The position numbers were made by a program, and so were the translations under genes. A DNA stretch of 64,000 bases from Aspidiotus rigidus (lineage: Eukaryota > Arthropoda > Insecta > Hemiptera > Diaspididae). The stretch covers positions 13,051,001 to 13,115,000 of the forward strand of contig JAVHKY010000004.1 of the NCBI GenBank assembly GCA_035079385.1. The letters are read 5' to 3'. Under the pieces are notes generated by a model. The model worked only from the letters and a program-made list of their open reading frames with translations. It did no database searches and was not told the origin of the DNA. The first letter of the stretch is position 1, and each line of letters starts with the position of its first letter. Positions 37,201 to 49,122 of the stretch are shown here, piece after piece.

Positions 37201-39640
37201 GATCCAACATAAGTGTAATAAAATTAGATAAAAGTTAAATATCATATAAAGATGGACTATACTGAGTAGAATAAGCGTCTCCGTTGTACAAGTCCCGCAA
37301 GCGGACGTATGGCAAGTCTGTCTCTTTCTCGTTGTTTTTGATCATTCCTACCGCGAATTTTGGACGTATTTCAAATCTCGAGGAGCTTTTGTAGTTGTTT
37401 ATCATTCAAATAAGAGTCCATTATTGATAGTAGTTATGATAAACTTTCATTGAGGATGTTTTACGTACATCGTGATCAAATTATTAATGTTGATGATTAT
37501 TCTATGCGTCTTGTGGAAGTTTCTCGTAGGTTTTTCTATTTCTCACCTGTTCGATACTACCTCCTTCGTTCAAAAATTATCTCGAGTCTTTTATGTACAT
37601 ATAATATTAGTTTCCACCAATGATATAAGGAACCGTTACTCACTATTCTTCTTTGATGGACTATGGAATGCTGCGCTAATTAAGGTGGGTGTAGGATTGT
37701 GGGTGTGATAATTGACTTGAGTAACACCTTGAATTAAGTTTGTCAATTCCTCCAAAATCGGCACAGTTGTGTCAGCGTACGGGTTGAGGCACGTGAAATC
37801 CATTCCTTGATGGAAAGCTCAGTCATAATGTTCGATGTGCTTTTTGGTGCTGAAATGTAAAGCATGCAATGTTGATTCTATTATCAAGTTCTAATTTGAT
37901 TTGAGGTTTTTGATTACATCGTATCCCAGTGTCATTGAATTATACTTTCAGACGATCCACTCTTCCTGAACAATGAAGTCACGGGCAAGCCAATAACTCT
38001 GTTTAGTAGTCGATGCACATTCTGCCTGATGATACCTTCTATTTGAACGGAAAACCGCGGCTTTACCTCTTTTTCGACCATCGTGGCTGGTACTTCTGCA
38101 GTAGCAAGAGCCGGACGCCTCCCCCTGCTTTCGTTCCCGTCCCGGTTCGTTGCATCCGACTCTTGTCCATTTTTGAAATCTCATCATTTTGATCTGAATT
38201 TTGGCTCAATAAAATGTTCTTCCGTGTATCGACTACTACTCGGTTGATTCCTATGAAAACAACGAACTTAAATGATTCATTTATATCAAGACGTATGTGA
38301 ATGTCATTCTTTTACCTGTAATTGAAACGTGTGGAAAGGCGTAATTATGAAAACTTGAGAAAAAGATGACAATAACTATTAATATTGATTTACAGTGAAC
38401 GATGCAGCCTTCAAAATTTCTTTTCAAACAGAGCTAATTTTAAATTTCTATTAAATTTATTTCTATTCCTTGCTACAATAAAGCGTCGAAGTGCAATTCA
38501 GATGATTCGCCATAAAGTGACGGAGAAAGCTTAAGAAGGAATTTTCTAGATTACGTAAAGAAAAGGGTTTCGTGGATAAACTTACTTTATTCGTGTCCAT
38601 TTCTTCCAAAGTTTCGGTCTGCCAATTTGACGACATGATCGATCGAAGGAAGAATGAAGGTCGACGGAAAATTCAGGATAAGGTATACAAAAAAATCCGG
38701 ATGCAAAAAAATGCGGATATTGAAAATATATTAAATATTTAATTGCCTGAAATGTAAGTCTTAGTAATTGTGAAGGAATGTCGGAGAAAAACGAGGATAT
38801 TGGAATTTTCTTATTATAATAAAAGCTTTTTTCTAAATTAGTGGCCAATTAAGTGTTTTTTAAAGTTGCGCGCAGGAATTGGCGCCAACAGCTGCTAACA
38901 GTCAAACTTGAAGAGTCGAAGCTTGCAGCTGGAGAACGTTGCGATTTTGTCCGGTAGGCTGCGCATTAGTTTTGTTGATTTAGCGAAGCTAAAGTCGAAG
39001 ATTTTCGACACTCCCCTATGAGGCAATCTGAGAAACCATACCTAAACTCGCTCATAATTTTTTTTCAGTCACAAACTTTCAGTACCTAATGTTTTTCGAA
39101 TTTTCTCGGAATTCACTTTTTAAAAGTTGTAACTTTGAAAGATCATGTCTCAGAGAATTTTCAACCCATGTGAAAATTTTTTTGTAAATTCAGAAAACTA
39201 TCCTCTATTTGAAACGCAAAAAAAAGGAGGGAGAAAGAATTGAAGCGAGTTTAGGTATGGTTTTTTAGACCGCCTCATCGTCAATTTTTACATCGTTATC
39301 ACCTTTTATTGGTTAATCCATCTATCCGGGGGCGAATTTAGAATATGATTTTAGGAAGGGAAATTGATGACTATTTTATTATTTGACTAGAAAAAAAAGA
39401 AGAAAAAAAGCTCATGCTTTTCCCCCAATTTAACTTTTTTCCCCTCTCGTGTTTTTTTTTTGTTTTTTTTTTTTTTTGGGGGGGGGGGGATATCTCTGAG
39501 TCTTCTCCTGTCTATCAGAAGATAGTATTACGACATTTACGTGTAGATGACTTGGTCCGAGATGAACACGTTTTTTCACTCAATTTTGAAATGGTTATTC
39601 GATTGATCTGGAGTAGAACGGTATATATGATCCTCAAACC
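31230..39640. other. Long region without supportable genes
   Basis: I find no gene I can defend. Points of note: a purine-rich stretch at about 32,650-32,770; overlapping short open frames on both strands at 34,397-34,658; a 110-codon minus frame at 34,889-35,221 with no known domain; a coding-like minus stretch at 35,735-35,923 flanked by stops; a CpG-richer block at about 36,380-36,900; and a G run at 39,479-39,489. Any of these might be host exons or old elements, but the sequence alone does not decide. Confidence 0.35.
35735..35923 (-). pseudogene. Coding-like remnant, possibly retroelement gag
   Basis: On the minus strand 62 codons are open between two stops. The peptide includes RDAHKRLPNAKELHRFLN, which reminds me of the spacer and FLE-type segment of insect retrotransposon gag proteins. 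Sequence before and after is coding-like but broken by stops. This rests on resemblance alone. Confidence 0.15.
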
Positions 39641-39644
39641 AGGA

Positions 39645-40151
39645 CAGTAAAATCTCTGATTAGCGGACACTCGCGGTCATCTGAAATTTGCCCGTTATTT
39701 AGAGGTGTCCGGTAATCAAAGGAGACGGAAAGAAAGAAAAAAAAAAAAAGGTATTTATGATGAATGTTGTACTCCGATAGTTTTACCCTAACATCACAGT
39801 AAATGAAAAAATTATAAGAATATCTCCGTGATAGGATATTTTCTTAATCAATGAAGTTTAATTTGGCTTTTTCACCACTCAAATAAAACCTAGAAATATT
39901 ATTTTTTAAAAAATGATGAAAAAATGTAGAAAAATAAAACAATAGTATTTTTTTATCATTATTTTCCAATAACTGCACACTAATTTATTCATTTCAATTG
40001 AAAAAGTGAGCATGAAAACGAGAAAAAGTGCCCAAGAGCGCGGAAAAAGTGTCCAGTAGTTAGAGGATTCCCTATATAAAACAGGTTAAGATGTCCCCGT
40101 TCCCGAAAAAGTCTCCGCCATGAGAGGTGTCCACTAAGGGAGGTTTTACTG
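39645..40151. mobile_element. pogo/Tigger-like MITE
   Basis: The left end cagtaaaatctctgattagc and the right end, read on the other strand, cagtaaaacctcccttagtg form an inverted repeat of about 26 bp that continues into ggacac on both sides. CAGT ends with 'cctc..ttagcggacac' are typical of pogo/Tigger-type elements, which duplicate TA. TA follows the right end, while GA precedes the left end, so one target base seems mutated. The 507-bp body has further internal copies of 'gtgtcc.gta.t' and no transposase frame. I infer a non-autonomous element. Confidence 0.7.
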
Positions 40152-40154
40152 TAT

Positions 40155-43100
40155 ACTTGTGTGATTGTTGCTCGTAGTTAGTTTCGATGCACTGCTGTGA
40201 ATTTGACTCGTCCACCCACGTGCGTCCTTCAGAATTTCGAATTAGAATATTAGTAGTTCCTCTATCGAGTCGTAACCGTCAATGTTTTGAATAATTTCTC
40301 CCAGTGTGGATGCACGAGTGGATGATGTACCTCGCACGCTGGATGTGGGGGTTCACGAAATAATGGCACGATTTCAGCCAAATATCAAAATAAATTGCAT
40401 TTTAAGATTTTCTTATGGTATTCGATTTGTTTTGAATAAGTTCGAAGTTCATATATACCGTGGTGAGCGTGCCGTTTGCGAAGCGTAAAAACAATATAAA
40501 ATGCAGCGAGAAAGATAAACGAGCTGGAATAAGAATGAAAAGAGTCACTGAACCAAGAGCTCGCGAATTCCGCGAGATGTATAAATTCTCGAACGACGCG
40601 ACACTCTGCCATACTTTGAGTACCATTGACAAACTAAATATCTTTTCTCTCATTCGAAACGAAAAGCATCCAAAACACAGATGAGATATTTGAATATTTA
40701 ATTCGCGCGCGTTTTCTCGAGTTGCAGCAAATTCAGCGCAACAATAAGTTCTTTTAAATACTTTATATTTTTCAGCAGAAGTCAAAAATGGTGGAGCAGG
40801 AAACGACGAAGAAGCAAAAAATACAAGCGGTGTAATAGCGCGCGTGAATTCTTTAAGAGTTATTTTTCATGAAATTTCTACATTAATTTTTTTTTTTTCT
40901 TTCGGCTTCTCGTTCGTCAATGAAGACGATTTTTTATCGACGAAAATAGAAAAAGAAAAAAAGGAATCCTGTTTCTAGTTCATTGAAACATGTATTAATA
41001 GGCTGTTATCGATAGTGTTGAATTCGCAGAAACGACGTTTAGGCGTGCAGTAGTCGATAATTACATCAACCGTTTGCTAGCAAACGTTGTCTAAGTTACA
41101 TTTAGAAGGGGTAGCGCGTTAGGACCATAGACTATAATCAATTCAACCGGCAATATTAAGCCTTTTGGAGAGTAGAATTGTCGCAAAATTCGAACGTTCT
41201 ACGAAACAATAATTATTTTGCAAATTTCGGGACGCATTCGTTCGGAACGTGAAAAGTTTGCCGAACTTTCACCGCGACGGTTCCACTTCGAGAAGTAACC
41301 CTAGCAGACAACGGAAGACAATAACAAAGATGGCCGCCGTTTTGTCCGAATTATGATAAGGTGATCCATTTAATGATATCCTTTTCTCGTGTTGTGCAAA
41401 GTGCGAGAGAGAGAAAGGGTGCAGTAGATGCGAGAGACGAAGTACTCGTATTCTCCGGCTATGGGTTTGAGCACGTCGGTAAGTACGGGCGTGTGTGATA
41501 TAATGTCCGAGTAGTACACCGAATAAGATTGTATGAAGCGTGTGAACGTATCGGGGGCATATTTATGTGTGTGTACGGTTACTATAGCGACCAGATCGAA
41601 GTTCCGACACCCACAAATGACCGTTTTCTGTATACTGGCCTCGTTGGCCTCTAATGAATGGTCAGGTGTCCCCTGTAAAGTTTCGGACAGAATTCCACTC
41701 ACCCCGTTGTTGTACGTTGGGCTCAAATAATATCAACTTTTATCGATAATACTATCCGCAGTATTTCTGTTTTCAGTTTTCCTTTTCCTTCCTTTCCATC
41801 TTCGTGGTACTTTTTTTCCCCCTTTCTCGCATGTCCAGCTTTCTTGCTTCACTTTTTCCTTCTCGTTTTTCTCACTGTTTTCTCGACAAAACTTTTTTTT
41901 TTTCTCATCGTGTTCTTTTATCAAATATTTATTCTTATCTCGTTCATTATTCTTAACGAACCGTCTTTCGCGAAATGAATTATTTAACGCGAAGGCGGAA
42001 TTTCGATAAGAAATGAATTTTCACGGCAGAAGTCGGCTAGCAGCGGTTAGAGAAGTCGATGAAGAAACTACGCTGTGTACAAATTGTATGAAGAAAGGCT
42101 TGGCAAAAGAACGATTACGAGAGGGTAAATGAAAAATCAACGACTTGTAGTGCAACAAACATTCTTGGGGATCATTCGCAAAAAGAGAAGAATCGATCGT
42201 TATTCCTTCGGCAGACCAATAACTATTTTTTGTATTTCAACGTAGAAAAGGAGGGTCGGAGATTTAGTGCATTGGATCGGACTTGGGATCACACTAATAA
42301 AGACCTAGACGTTCCCTGAAAGTGTGTTGTGGGCTATTGATGAATTCTGAAAGGTTTTAGTTCGCGAGAAACATAGTTCAATTTGAAAATTTGAGTTTCA
42401 TGTTGAAAAATGTATTCTGAAACTATTTTTGGATTCCATCTTTGATTTGGCTGTTATACTTATTTTTACTCTTGGCGTATGCAGAAATCTTCCCCGTTTT
42501 GAAAGTTTGTTATAAATTGGAAGGTTGGTGAAATTGTCCAAATCCTATATGTACCAAGACTCGACTGTAGAAGCGCTAATGTCAAGTTCAGTAATAGGTG
42601 ATCACAGTTTTGACATGTATGTGTTTTTGGGTTGTGATTCAGTCAGAAATCTGCGTAATGCGACACAATGCGTTATGACGTCATCAATAACCTCAAAGGG
42701 ACTTTGAAAAAATTTTAACTTTGAGCATTCACTATACTATAGGCCTAATATACAGTACGAGCCAAAAGCTCGTTCTATTTCTTCATATTTTGCTTACTAT
42801 CCCCTACTTTCAAGTTTCCAATTTGATCCTAAAAAAATATTTTTTTCAAACATTTTCCTTCCGATAAGTCTTTCTATGTACACCGAGAGCAGTTTTTCGA
42901 TTGACTCGCTAGTTTTAGAATATATACCCTCCACTTGAAAAAATTCCCTCTTTTAAAAAATAGCGCTTGTTTTTTTCGAAGCAAGTATAATTGCTGCACC
43001 ACTATTGGCAAGGATATTGATATAAATACCTTACATTTGCTCTACCCCTCTTCCTCAAGAAAGGTCAAGAGGCTGAAACGCTTCTTAAATCATGGTCTAT

Positions 43101-43660
43101 GCAAACTTTGCAGCTTCCACAGTCTGTGTGAATTCCAGTTTACGGTTTAAGCATATTAGCCCATCTGGTTCACAGTTTTTTGCTTTCCAATTTACAATCT
43201 TGTATCTCCCACAGACTTTTGCATCGATTTGTAAAAACAAATCCTCTAGTCTGGATTGTATAGTCAGAACTTTCTAATACAAAAAATTGTGAGGTAGGTC
43301 GGAGTGCAAGCTAGCCGACTGTTTTTGGAATGTATCATCTTCACTTACTGACAGTATGCTGGAGCTTAATAGGAGAATGGAGACTAGGAACATTTCAATT
43401 TCCTTGAGTTCTGACCCACGTACTGGGAGCAGATTCTAATACATCATAAAACTTGGCTCGAGCTCTGCAATATCAAGGACTTCGAAAAGTGTTCATGGCA
43501 CAATTCACTATTATTTGTTTTGACTTGGGAATTTTCAATCTATTTGGGTTCAATAGATCTTTTTTTTTATCGAGCAAACATTGTTTTCAGCAGTACCCTA
43601 TAGCTGCGGTGGGTATGTCACTTTGATATCACCTGTGCTACCTGTTGAACCACGTGCCGA
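40155..43660. other. Anonymous region with a CpG-richer block
   Basis: No gene can be supported. Between about 40,450 and 41,730 CpG is more frequent and overlapping open frames occur on both strands (40,402-40,785 minus, 41,370-41,726 minus), without known domains. An (ag)n-like and a lysine/glutamate-coding tract occur at 41,733-41,924. Confidence 0.35.
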
Positions 43661-43666
43661 GGTAAC

Positions 43667-43700
43667 TGACACGATGTGACGTCTGACACGATGTGACGTC
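43667..43700. repeat. 17-bp tandem duplication with CRE palindrome
   Basis: The 17-mer tgacacgatgtgacgtc occurs twice back to back (43,667-43,683 and 43,684-43,700). With the next base the second copy creates TGACGTCA (43,694-43,701), the full cAMP-response element palindrome; the first copy holds only the half site TGACGTC. Whether it acts as a regulatory site is unknown. Confidence 0.6.
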
Positions 43701-43701
43701 A

Positions 43702-45250
43702 CTCGAGAATGCAAAACGTACCGCGTCCTCCCGAAGTTGACCGTACGATATCTAAGTCCCGATCATTCAGATTTACTGGTTCATATTTTTCTGCTCATAT
43801 TGCAGTTCCGTTACATTAACGAAAGGGATTCAGAAATGACAGTTGTTCTTGTTTAAAATGGTTGGATATAAGGTGGCAGCGAGTACAGGAGGAAGTAAAA
43901 TTGAAATGATATACATTACAAGCATGAATTCACTCGCCTATATTATTTGTCGCGTGTTTTCAGTCGGTATGTGCAGATCACACTAATCGAAATTGGAACG
44001 GTTTTGAAAACTAGTTAGTTTCTTCCTATTTTGGTTTTTTCTGCAGGGATTGTAACAGTTTAAAAAAAAAGAGATAAAGAGAAAGAAGAAAGAAAAAAAG
44101 ATGAAGAAGGGGACTCGATTTGCTGTCCCGATATTCGTTTCAGAGGCCAGATCACGGCGCTCTATTTTATTTTATTGTTATTATAAAGAAGCTTTGAGAC
44201 ATATTATACGCATATATGAGCACTCTGAATGAAAACGACAGCCAACAACGAACCAGTATCATAGAACAGATGTCTAAACATTGTCAACATATTATACATT
44301 TTAGACCCGTGTAATATTCGTTCTGGTGTTTTGTGTCCTCTCTCCCACTCTAAAGTGTGCGATGCTTGTAGCTACTTAGCCGCTTTTACCATATGATAAA
44401 AATAATATACTTCCCTATTCTGTTGCTTCTTTTTTTTTTTTTTTTTCCACTCCTCTCGGTAGCTTTTGCGTATAATGATACTGTATTGAAGAGTACTTGT
44501 GATCAATTTTGTAAATGAAAATCGTCGTCGGGTGGAATCAAAAAAGAGTGAGTGTCACTATAACTTATGGTCGAGTGTGTCGAAAAGCTGTTGATATCGC
44601 GGGTACTATAATATAATATAGTGCCGTATCTACGATATACGAATTCTTTTCTCGCGATAAATTGAAAATAATAATTTTTCGGGACTGTGCGCGCGCACGA
44701 ATAATCAATTGTCGCGTCGTTCCAAATATCATTATTTTCGAACCATAACTAACCGATGAAGAACGCTTTAAAAGTTTAAAACTTGGCAAGCGAACTCGAT
44801 CCGAGCGTATAAATTTCGAATTACGGCACAATGGTGTCTATTTGAAATTTAGAACATTCTGTGCGAGTATTACGAACATAAGTCCTTTACAACCGCGTAC
44901 GACGAACATTAGCCTAAATTACGTTCGTACAAAAGGCGAACGATTTATGTCGATCGGTTATAGCGTGTGAATAATAATTATTACCCTAAATAGCGTCGTA
45001 AGAAGTGGTACACGATGGGCTCGTTGAATTAATTTTCCAACTTTCAATATCGACGTACGACGACGCACGCAGGCATCAGCGGTACAAAACGGTATTCCAC
45101 ATCCTCAATATTGGAAATACTGCTTGACGATGTAGGGAAAATTATAGATTAGATCCTCAGGTACACGAGTTTGAGCGTTAAAAACAAGATACATTACGAG
45201 TATTACGTTTTTTAATTTTTGAGAATCACGATTGTCTGAACCACACAGAG
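43702..45250. other. Anonymous region with a CpG-richer block
   Basis: From about 44,520 to 45,130 CpG dinucleotides are frequent ('gcgcgcgcacg', 'cgtacgacgacgcacgc'). Poly(T) lies at about 44,430-44,448. No reading frame is convincing. Confidence 0.4.
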
Positions 45251-45261
45251 CTCATGAATTC

Positions 45262-46100
45262 CTATGACCGAAAGGTTATCGTAATGGTTGGTGCACGTCG
45301 GTCATTGTAACGCCATCCACTCATCAAATCATTCCACGGCGATTGATCATCAGGCAAGTTGATGACGGGCGGGTTTCTGACTCTCTGAGGGAGATTGCGA
45401 TATGGCCCAATCACATTCCGCGCTGGAAAAGAGTAAAGAAAATCGTATGCTTTCGAATACAGTTTCTCGCACAAAAGATGCTCTCGTGTACGGAATCGTA
45501 AATACGTTTTGTGTGATGAAACCTTGCGCAAAACATACAATTCTTCACACATCACGAAAGAGTTTCGTGAACGAAGACGTACTTACGATCCCGTGTGGGA
45601 AACCGAAATTGTCTCTTGTATGGGGGTTTGGTGTGAGTGATCATGTTTTTGTGTGTTGGACGGAAAATTTTCTCATCTCAAAAGCGTGATCATGCTTTTG
45701 TGAGGAATAAGGAATAAAAGCATCGGATAATATAATTATACAGGTTAATCTATTATCCAATAAATGAAAACTATACAGGTTTTTTCTATTACACATCATC
45801 ATGCTGTCCCGTTATGCGCTCAATGAGTGAGGGGTGGTGGGAATATCCTCCGGATCGTGCCATTGATTGATGGCTTCATGCAACTCCTTGCATGGGACAT
45901 CTCGTCTACAACAAATATAACAGATTTTTTGAAAGATGAGCTCCGCGATTCCTTTCTTGTGTTGGATAGGACGACGCACTTGAACATCAAGTGCAACTTA
46001 CTTGGTGAAACCTTGCCGGAGAAGGAAAAACATTCGGCAGAGGAGTGAGTTTCTACCAGGGCCAACGTGGATAACTGGCCACCGAACGCTTGCTGGTGTG
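45262..46100 (-). CDS. Possible host exons next to the Polinton, unidentified
   Basis: A 97-codon minus frame ends at 45,262. A second minus stretch lies at about 46,000-45,830: read in one frame it gives a cysteine-containing peptide ending HDPEDIPTTPHSLSA before a stop at about 45,822, and read in another frame it gives an 81-codon frame ending at 45,820. I cannot tell which frame, if either, is used. The stretch 46,100-46,065 continues, across the empty Polinton site, a frame that starts at about 49,858 (see the target-duplication entry). Splice-like 'gtagaa' and 'gtaag' sequences are present. No domain is recognised; treat as a pointer to a possible interrupted gene. Confidence 0.2.
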
Positions 46101-46106
46101 CTCCTC
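46101..46106. repeat. Target site duplication, left copy (CTCCTC)
   Basis: The six bases ctcctc directly precede the left TIR and are repeated exactly at 49,773-49,778 directly after the right TIR. Six-base duplications are the rule for Polintons, whose retroviral-type integrase makes the staggered cut. Confidence 0.9.
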
Positions 46107-46470
46107 AGTAGATAGTAATCCGCTAGTTCTGGCACAGTAATGTGTGTTAGTGTGTAAATGCACAAGGGTATGTGTATGTGTGTGTCACTTGTGAGTCTTA
46201 ATGACCTTACATATGCTAATTGATATGTGGATTATGCACTGTACATATTTTTCTAATGAGATTTTTTCAAATTCCTGTAAAAGAAAGCTATTTGGAGAGT
46301 CCATCAGAGACTCGAATCGTCGTTTGAAGAGGTGCAGGGTGAATAAACAATATGCGAACATAGAGCTCTAATACCCTTCTCCTAATGAGTAATGAGTGTT
46401 TTCATTCAAATCCGGGAAAGAAAGCTTACTTCGCGAGTATATTGGAGACTCGAATCACAGTTCAATTTTT
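46107..46470. repeat. Left terminal inverted repeat of the mini-Polinton
   Basis: The outer block 46,107-46,222 matches the reverse complement of 49,656-49,772 with about four differences. The inner block 46,409-46,470 ('aatccgggaaagaaagctta' onward to 'cagttcaattttt') matches the reverse complement of 49,521-49,582 with one difference. Between them the left side has 186 bp and the right side only 73 bp. Part of the extra left sequence (about 46,283-46,325) is a diverged second copy of the inner block ('agaaagcta', 'gagactcgaatcg'). Confidence 0.85.
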
Positions 46471-46628
46471 CAAACCACCTAACACAAGTGATTTTCGAGC
46501 TCTCGTTCAATACGTATATTTTTCACAACAACAATAATGTATGTACCTAGTTTTTAATATTCAATCAGAGTGTATGATAATGATGTTACAAAGTGATATT
46601 TTTTATTCATTCTTTTATGAATATATAG

Positions 46629-46887
46629 GGCAAATTTAAATGAAATAATCGAAGTCAGTGAAGAGGAGGAGGTAAATTCGAATGTAGGACCACAACAAGA
46701 GGAGGAGGAAAATTCGCGAAGAAGAAGAAGAAGACCTCTTGCATCCGTGAATATCCCCAGACCAGCTGATGATGATGATGCACGGGTAGAAGAAGAAGAA
46801 GAACCGAGACCTCTTCCACCAAACAGCGAAGGCTCCGGTGGTGGTCCCATACGTCATAATCGTACAAGATTTTTATCAAATCAAAAC
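46629..46887 (+). CDS. Polinton plus-strand exon, acidic and arginine-rich protein
   Basis: An 86-codon frame is open between an acceptor-like 'atatatag' (ending 46,628) and a consensus donor gtaaga (from 46,888); it would meet a stop three codons after the donor if unspliced. The peptide is low complexity: a glutamate run, EEEENS followed by six arginines, then DDDD, EEEEE, a proline stretch and SEGSGGG. A possible next exon starts after 'acatag' at 46,973 and continues in phase into RVNAKFGKFTRIPSRRMRDLR before running into sequence antisense to the polymerase gene. I do not know the function; basic-acidic tails like this occur in DNA-binding virion-type proteins, but that is only analogy. 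Confidence 0.45.
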
Positions 46888-47047
46888 GTAAGAATTTGAT
46901 CGAATATTTGATGAAATATTAGTGGATATTTTTATTAATTGAGTGCACATGTTGTTATGTTGATGTACATAGAGTTATCTCACCCGGGTGAATGCAAAAT
47001 TTGGAAAATTTACAAGAATACCGAGTCGAAGAATGCGTGATCTGAGA

Positions 47048-49122
47048 TTAAATCATGAATATTTCATCCTCATCCTCCTCTCTATCAAACATTCTGTCCA
47101 AATCATTCTCATCATCTTCCAGCTCACTCAAATCACTCGCCTCTACCTCGTCCAAGACAAATTCGTTTCGAGCTTGAACTCTCCTCCCTCTCTGATTCCT
47201 TCCAGTACAACGAGAATCTACACCTTGATTGATTGGATCTTTATAAAATTGGCTTATTAAAAACTTGAAATCATAACGTGATCCATTATGGAATACTATG
47301 GGTACAAAATTGGGTAATTTGTAATTCAAATTACACGAATTACACGCCCACCCTCTCACCCTACCTGTCAAGTGGCAGTGATCTATAACCATACCTTCGA
47401 GATTGTTTGCAGGAGAATGATATCCACATATACGACAAATCACATCAGCATCACTATTTCGAAGCGCAAATGCTTCATTCGTGTTCATCGGTTTGATATC
47501 TCTATAAATATCAGAAATTTTTCTCAAATCCTCCTGTAAACTATCCCAGAAATGGCGCGCTGGATCAGGACCTCTGTACAATTTCGGTTGATACAAATTT
47601 AAATCACTTTCGTTATTACTTATTATAAGATAACAATAAGAGGTAGGAACATGCAATTGTTTCTTATCGGTGTATGAAGCGATAACACTTGGATTGCAAG
47701 CGGTTGATGACAACGGAAAGAGAGCGCATTCAAAGTCGGCGTACACTATATAAGGGATAGGTAGTTGATAAGAATAATTTTTGAATTTCGAAATTAATCG
47801 ATCACCTTGTGGCATTCGCGTAGTTATAGGCGAGAGTGAACTGCACAATTGCATGTGAGAAATGAGAAGATCCGCTCTACCAAAATGGCTCAGACAGCGA
47901 CGACATATAAAAATCCTATGATTCTCAGAAATTTGTGAGGTTACAAGGCGACCTAGATCAGTAATATAGCAATAATGCCCATGAAATTCATCTGGAGTGT
48001 TCCTCTTCTCCTCTTGTATGTAGAGTAAATCAAAATGTTTATCTACTCGACATTGTTCACTAATTTTAATTGGGTAAACATAAATTTTACCATTGAGGTT
48101 GTGATCCAAGCCATAAATATTTACGGATGCCTCGTTGTTTCGCTCGAAAACTTTCACATCGCTGAAAGGTGTAGGATAACGGATACCCGTGAAATTGAAG
48201 AGATTCCAAATTTCGGGAGTGTATTTAGTTACGCGTTGTGGATTTGGAACTTTTCTCTCGTGCAGAATTTTAGATATGACTGCGTATGCAAAACATCGTT
48301 CACTGGAATTTGTCACATTTATTATCGCCTTTCTATTAGAAATAGAGCGCGGTAGAGGAATATGTGATCCTGCCATCAGAGGTGTGTATCTAACAATAAA
48401 ATTACCGAGTTAAACTTTTCAGAATATACATATAGGCCCACTCTATCTAAAAAAAAAAACCGATAAATATATTTACCGACTAATATGAAGCTCCAAATCA
48501 TTTATACAAGCCAACGTCCAATTTGATCCACGTTCCGGCATATCCTCGTATTTTATCTGCATCATTGAAACTAATTCTACAAACCATCCTTCTAAATCAT
48601 CTCCTCGCAGAATAGTCCATGCAGTTGTTCGTAGAGAAGATTCGCTTAACTCTGGATGCTCATTTTCAACACCTGATCGTTGTATCGTGAGACTCAATGA
48701 TGTGTCAATTTTAAAATTGACTAGTCTGTAAGGAAAAAAAAAAATTTATTTCGTAGAAGAAAAAAAAATTTCTTCCAGATGATTCTTTCTTTTTCCCAAC
48801 TAACCTTACACTAGCTTCTTCCATCCTTGATATAATTCCATCATGGAAATGTGCGAAGAAAACCTCTATTGTGAGAAGATCAGCTTGCAGACTCTCATCA
48901 TTCATGGTGGGTATTGATGTGCGAGAAAAATTGGTCTCTCTCGAGGGGGTGAAAGCGATATCATAAACGGTGTCATTAGCTGTTGAGCGAACAATAACCT
49001 CATTTGAGGGATCATCGGTAGTACTTCGTCTCATGAGAACAGCTCGCTTATGGGTTGTTGACAGAGTATGCTGCCTCTTGTAAGCAGGACGATTGCTCGC
49101 ATATTTGGCAAATAACACGTTC
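47048..49122 (-). CDS. Protein-primed DNA polymerase B, N-terminal half with EndoVII insertion, polymerase domain missing
   Basis: Three exons can be read on the minus strand: 49,122-48,805, 48,725-48,477 and 48,389-47,048. Introns of 79 and 87 bp have GT donors (gttagt, gtaaat) and AG acceptors, and phases match at both joins. The last exon alone holds 446 open codons. Counting from its first ATG (48,376), I see a C2H2-like finger (C158, C161, H174, C178), exonuclease motif I YADFE (D214, E216), an endonuclease VII-like treble clef (C314, C317, DHCH at 332-335, C345, C348), then exonuclease motif II (N364, D369). In complete relatives motif III and the palm follow. Here, from about residue 385, the sequence turns into an unrelated acidic tail (SELEDDENDLDRMFDREE) and stops. 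The true first exon is uncertain: a candidate at 49,306-49,208 has a good donor, but its phase does not fit. Confidence 0.8.

Noticed and set aside
45820..46065. Helicase motif II (VVDEMS) in a minus frame
   Set aside because: No Walker A or other helicase motif is nearby, and another frame over the same bases is equally protein-like.
46554..46879. Three minus-strand Ser/Phe/Pro-rich frames
   Set aside because: They are antisense to the GAA/GAG-rich plus-strand exon, which has the splice sites.
47048..48413. Plus-strand frames at 48,035-48,413 and 46,988-47,260
   Set aside because: They lie antisense to the polymerase exons with their recognisable motifs; only the first few codons after 46,973 might be real.
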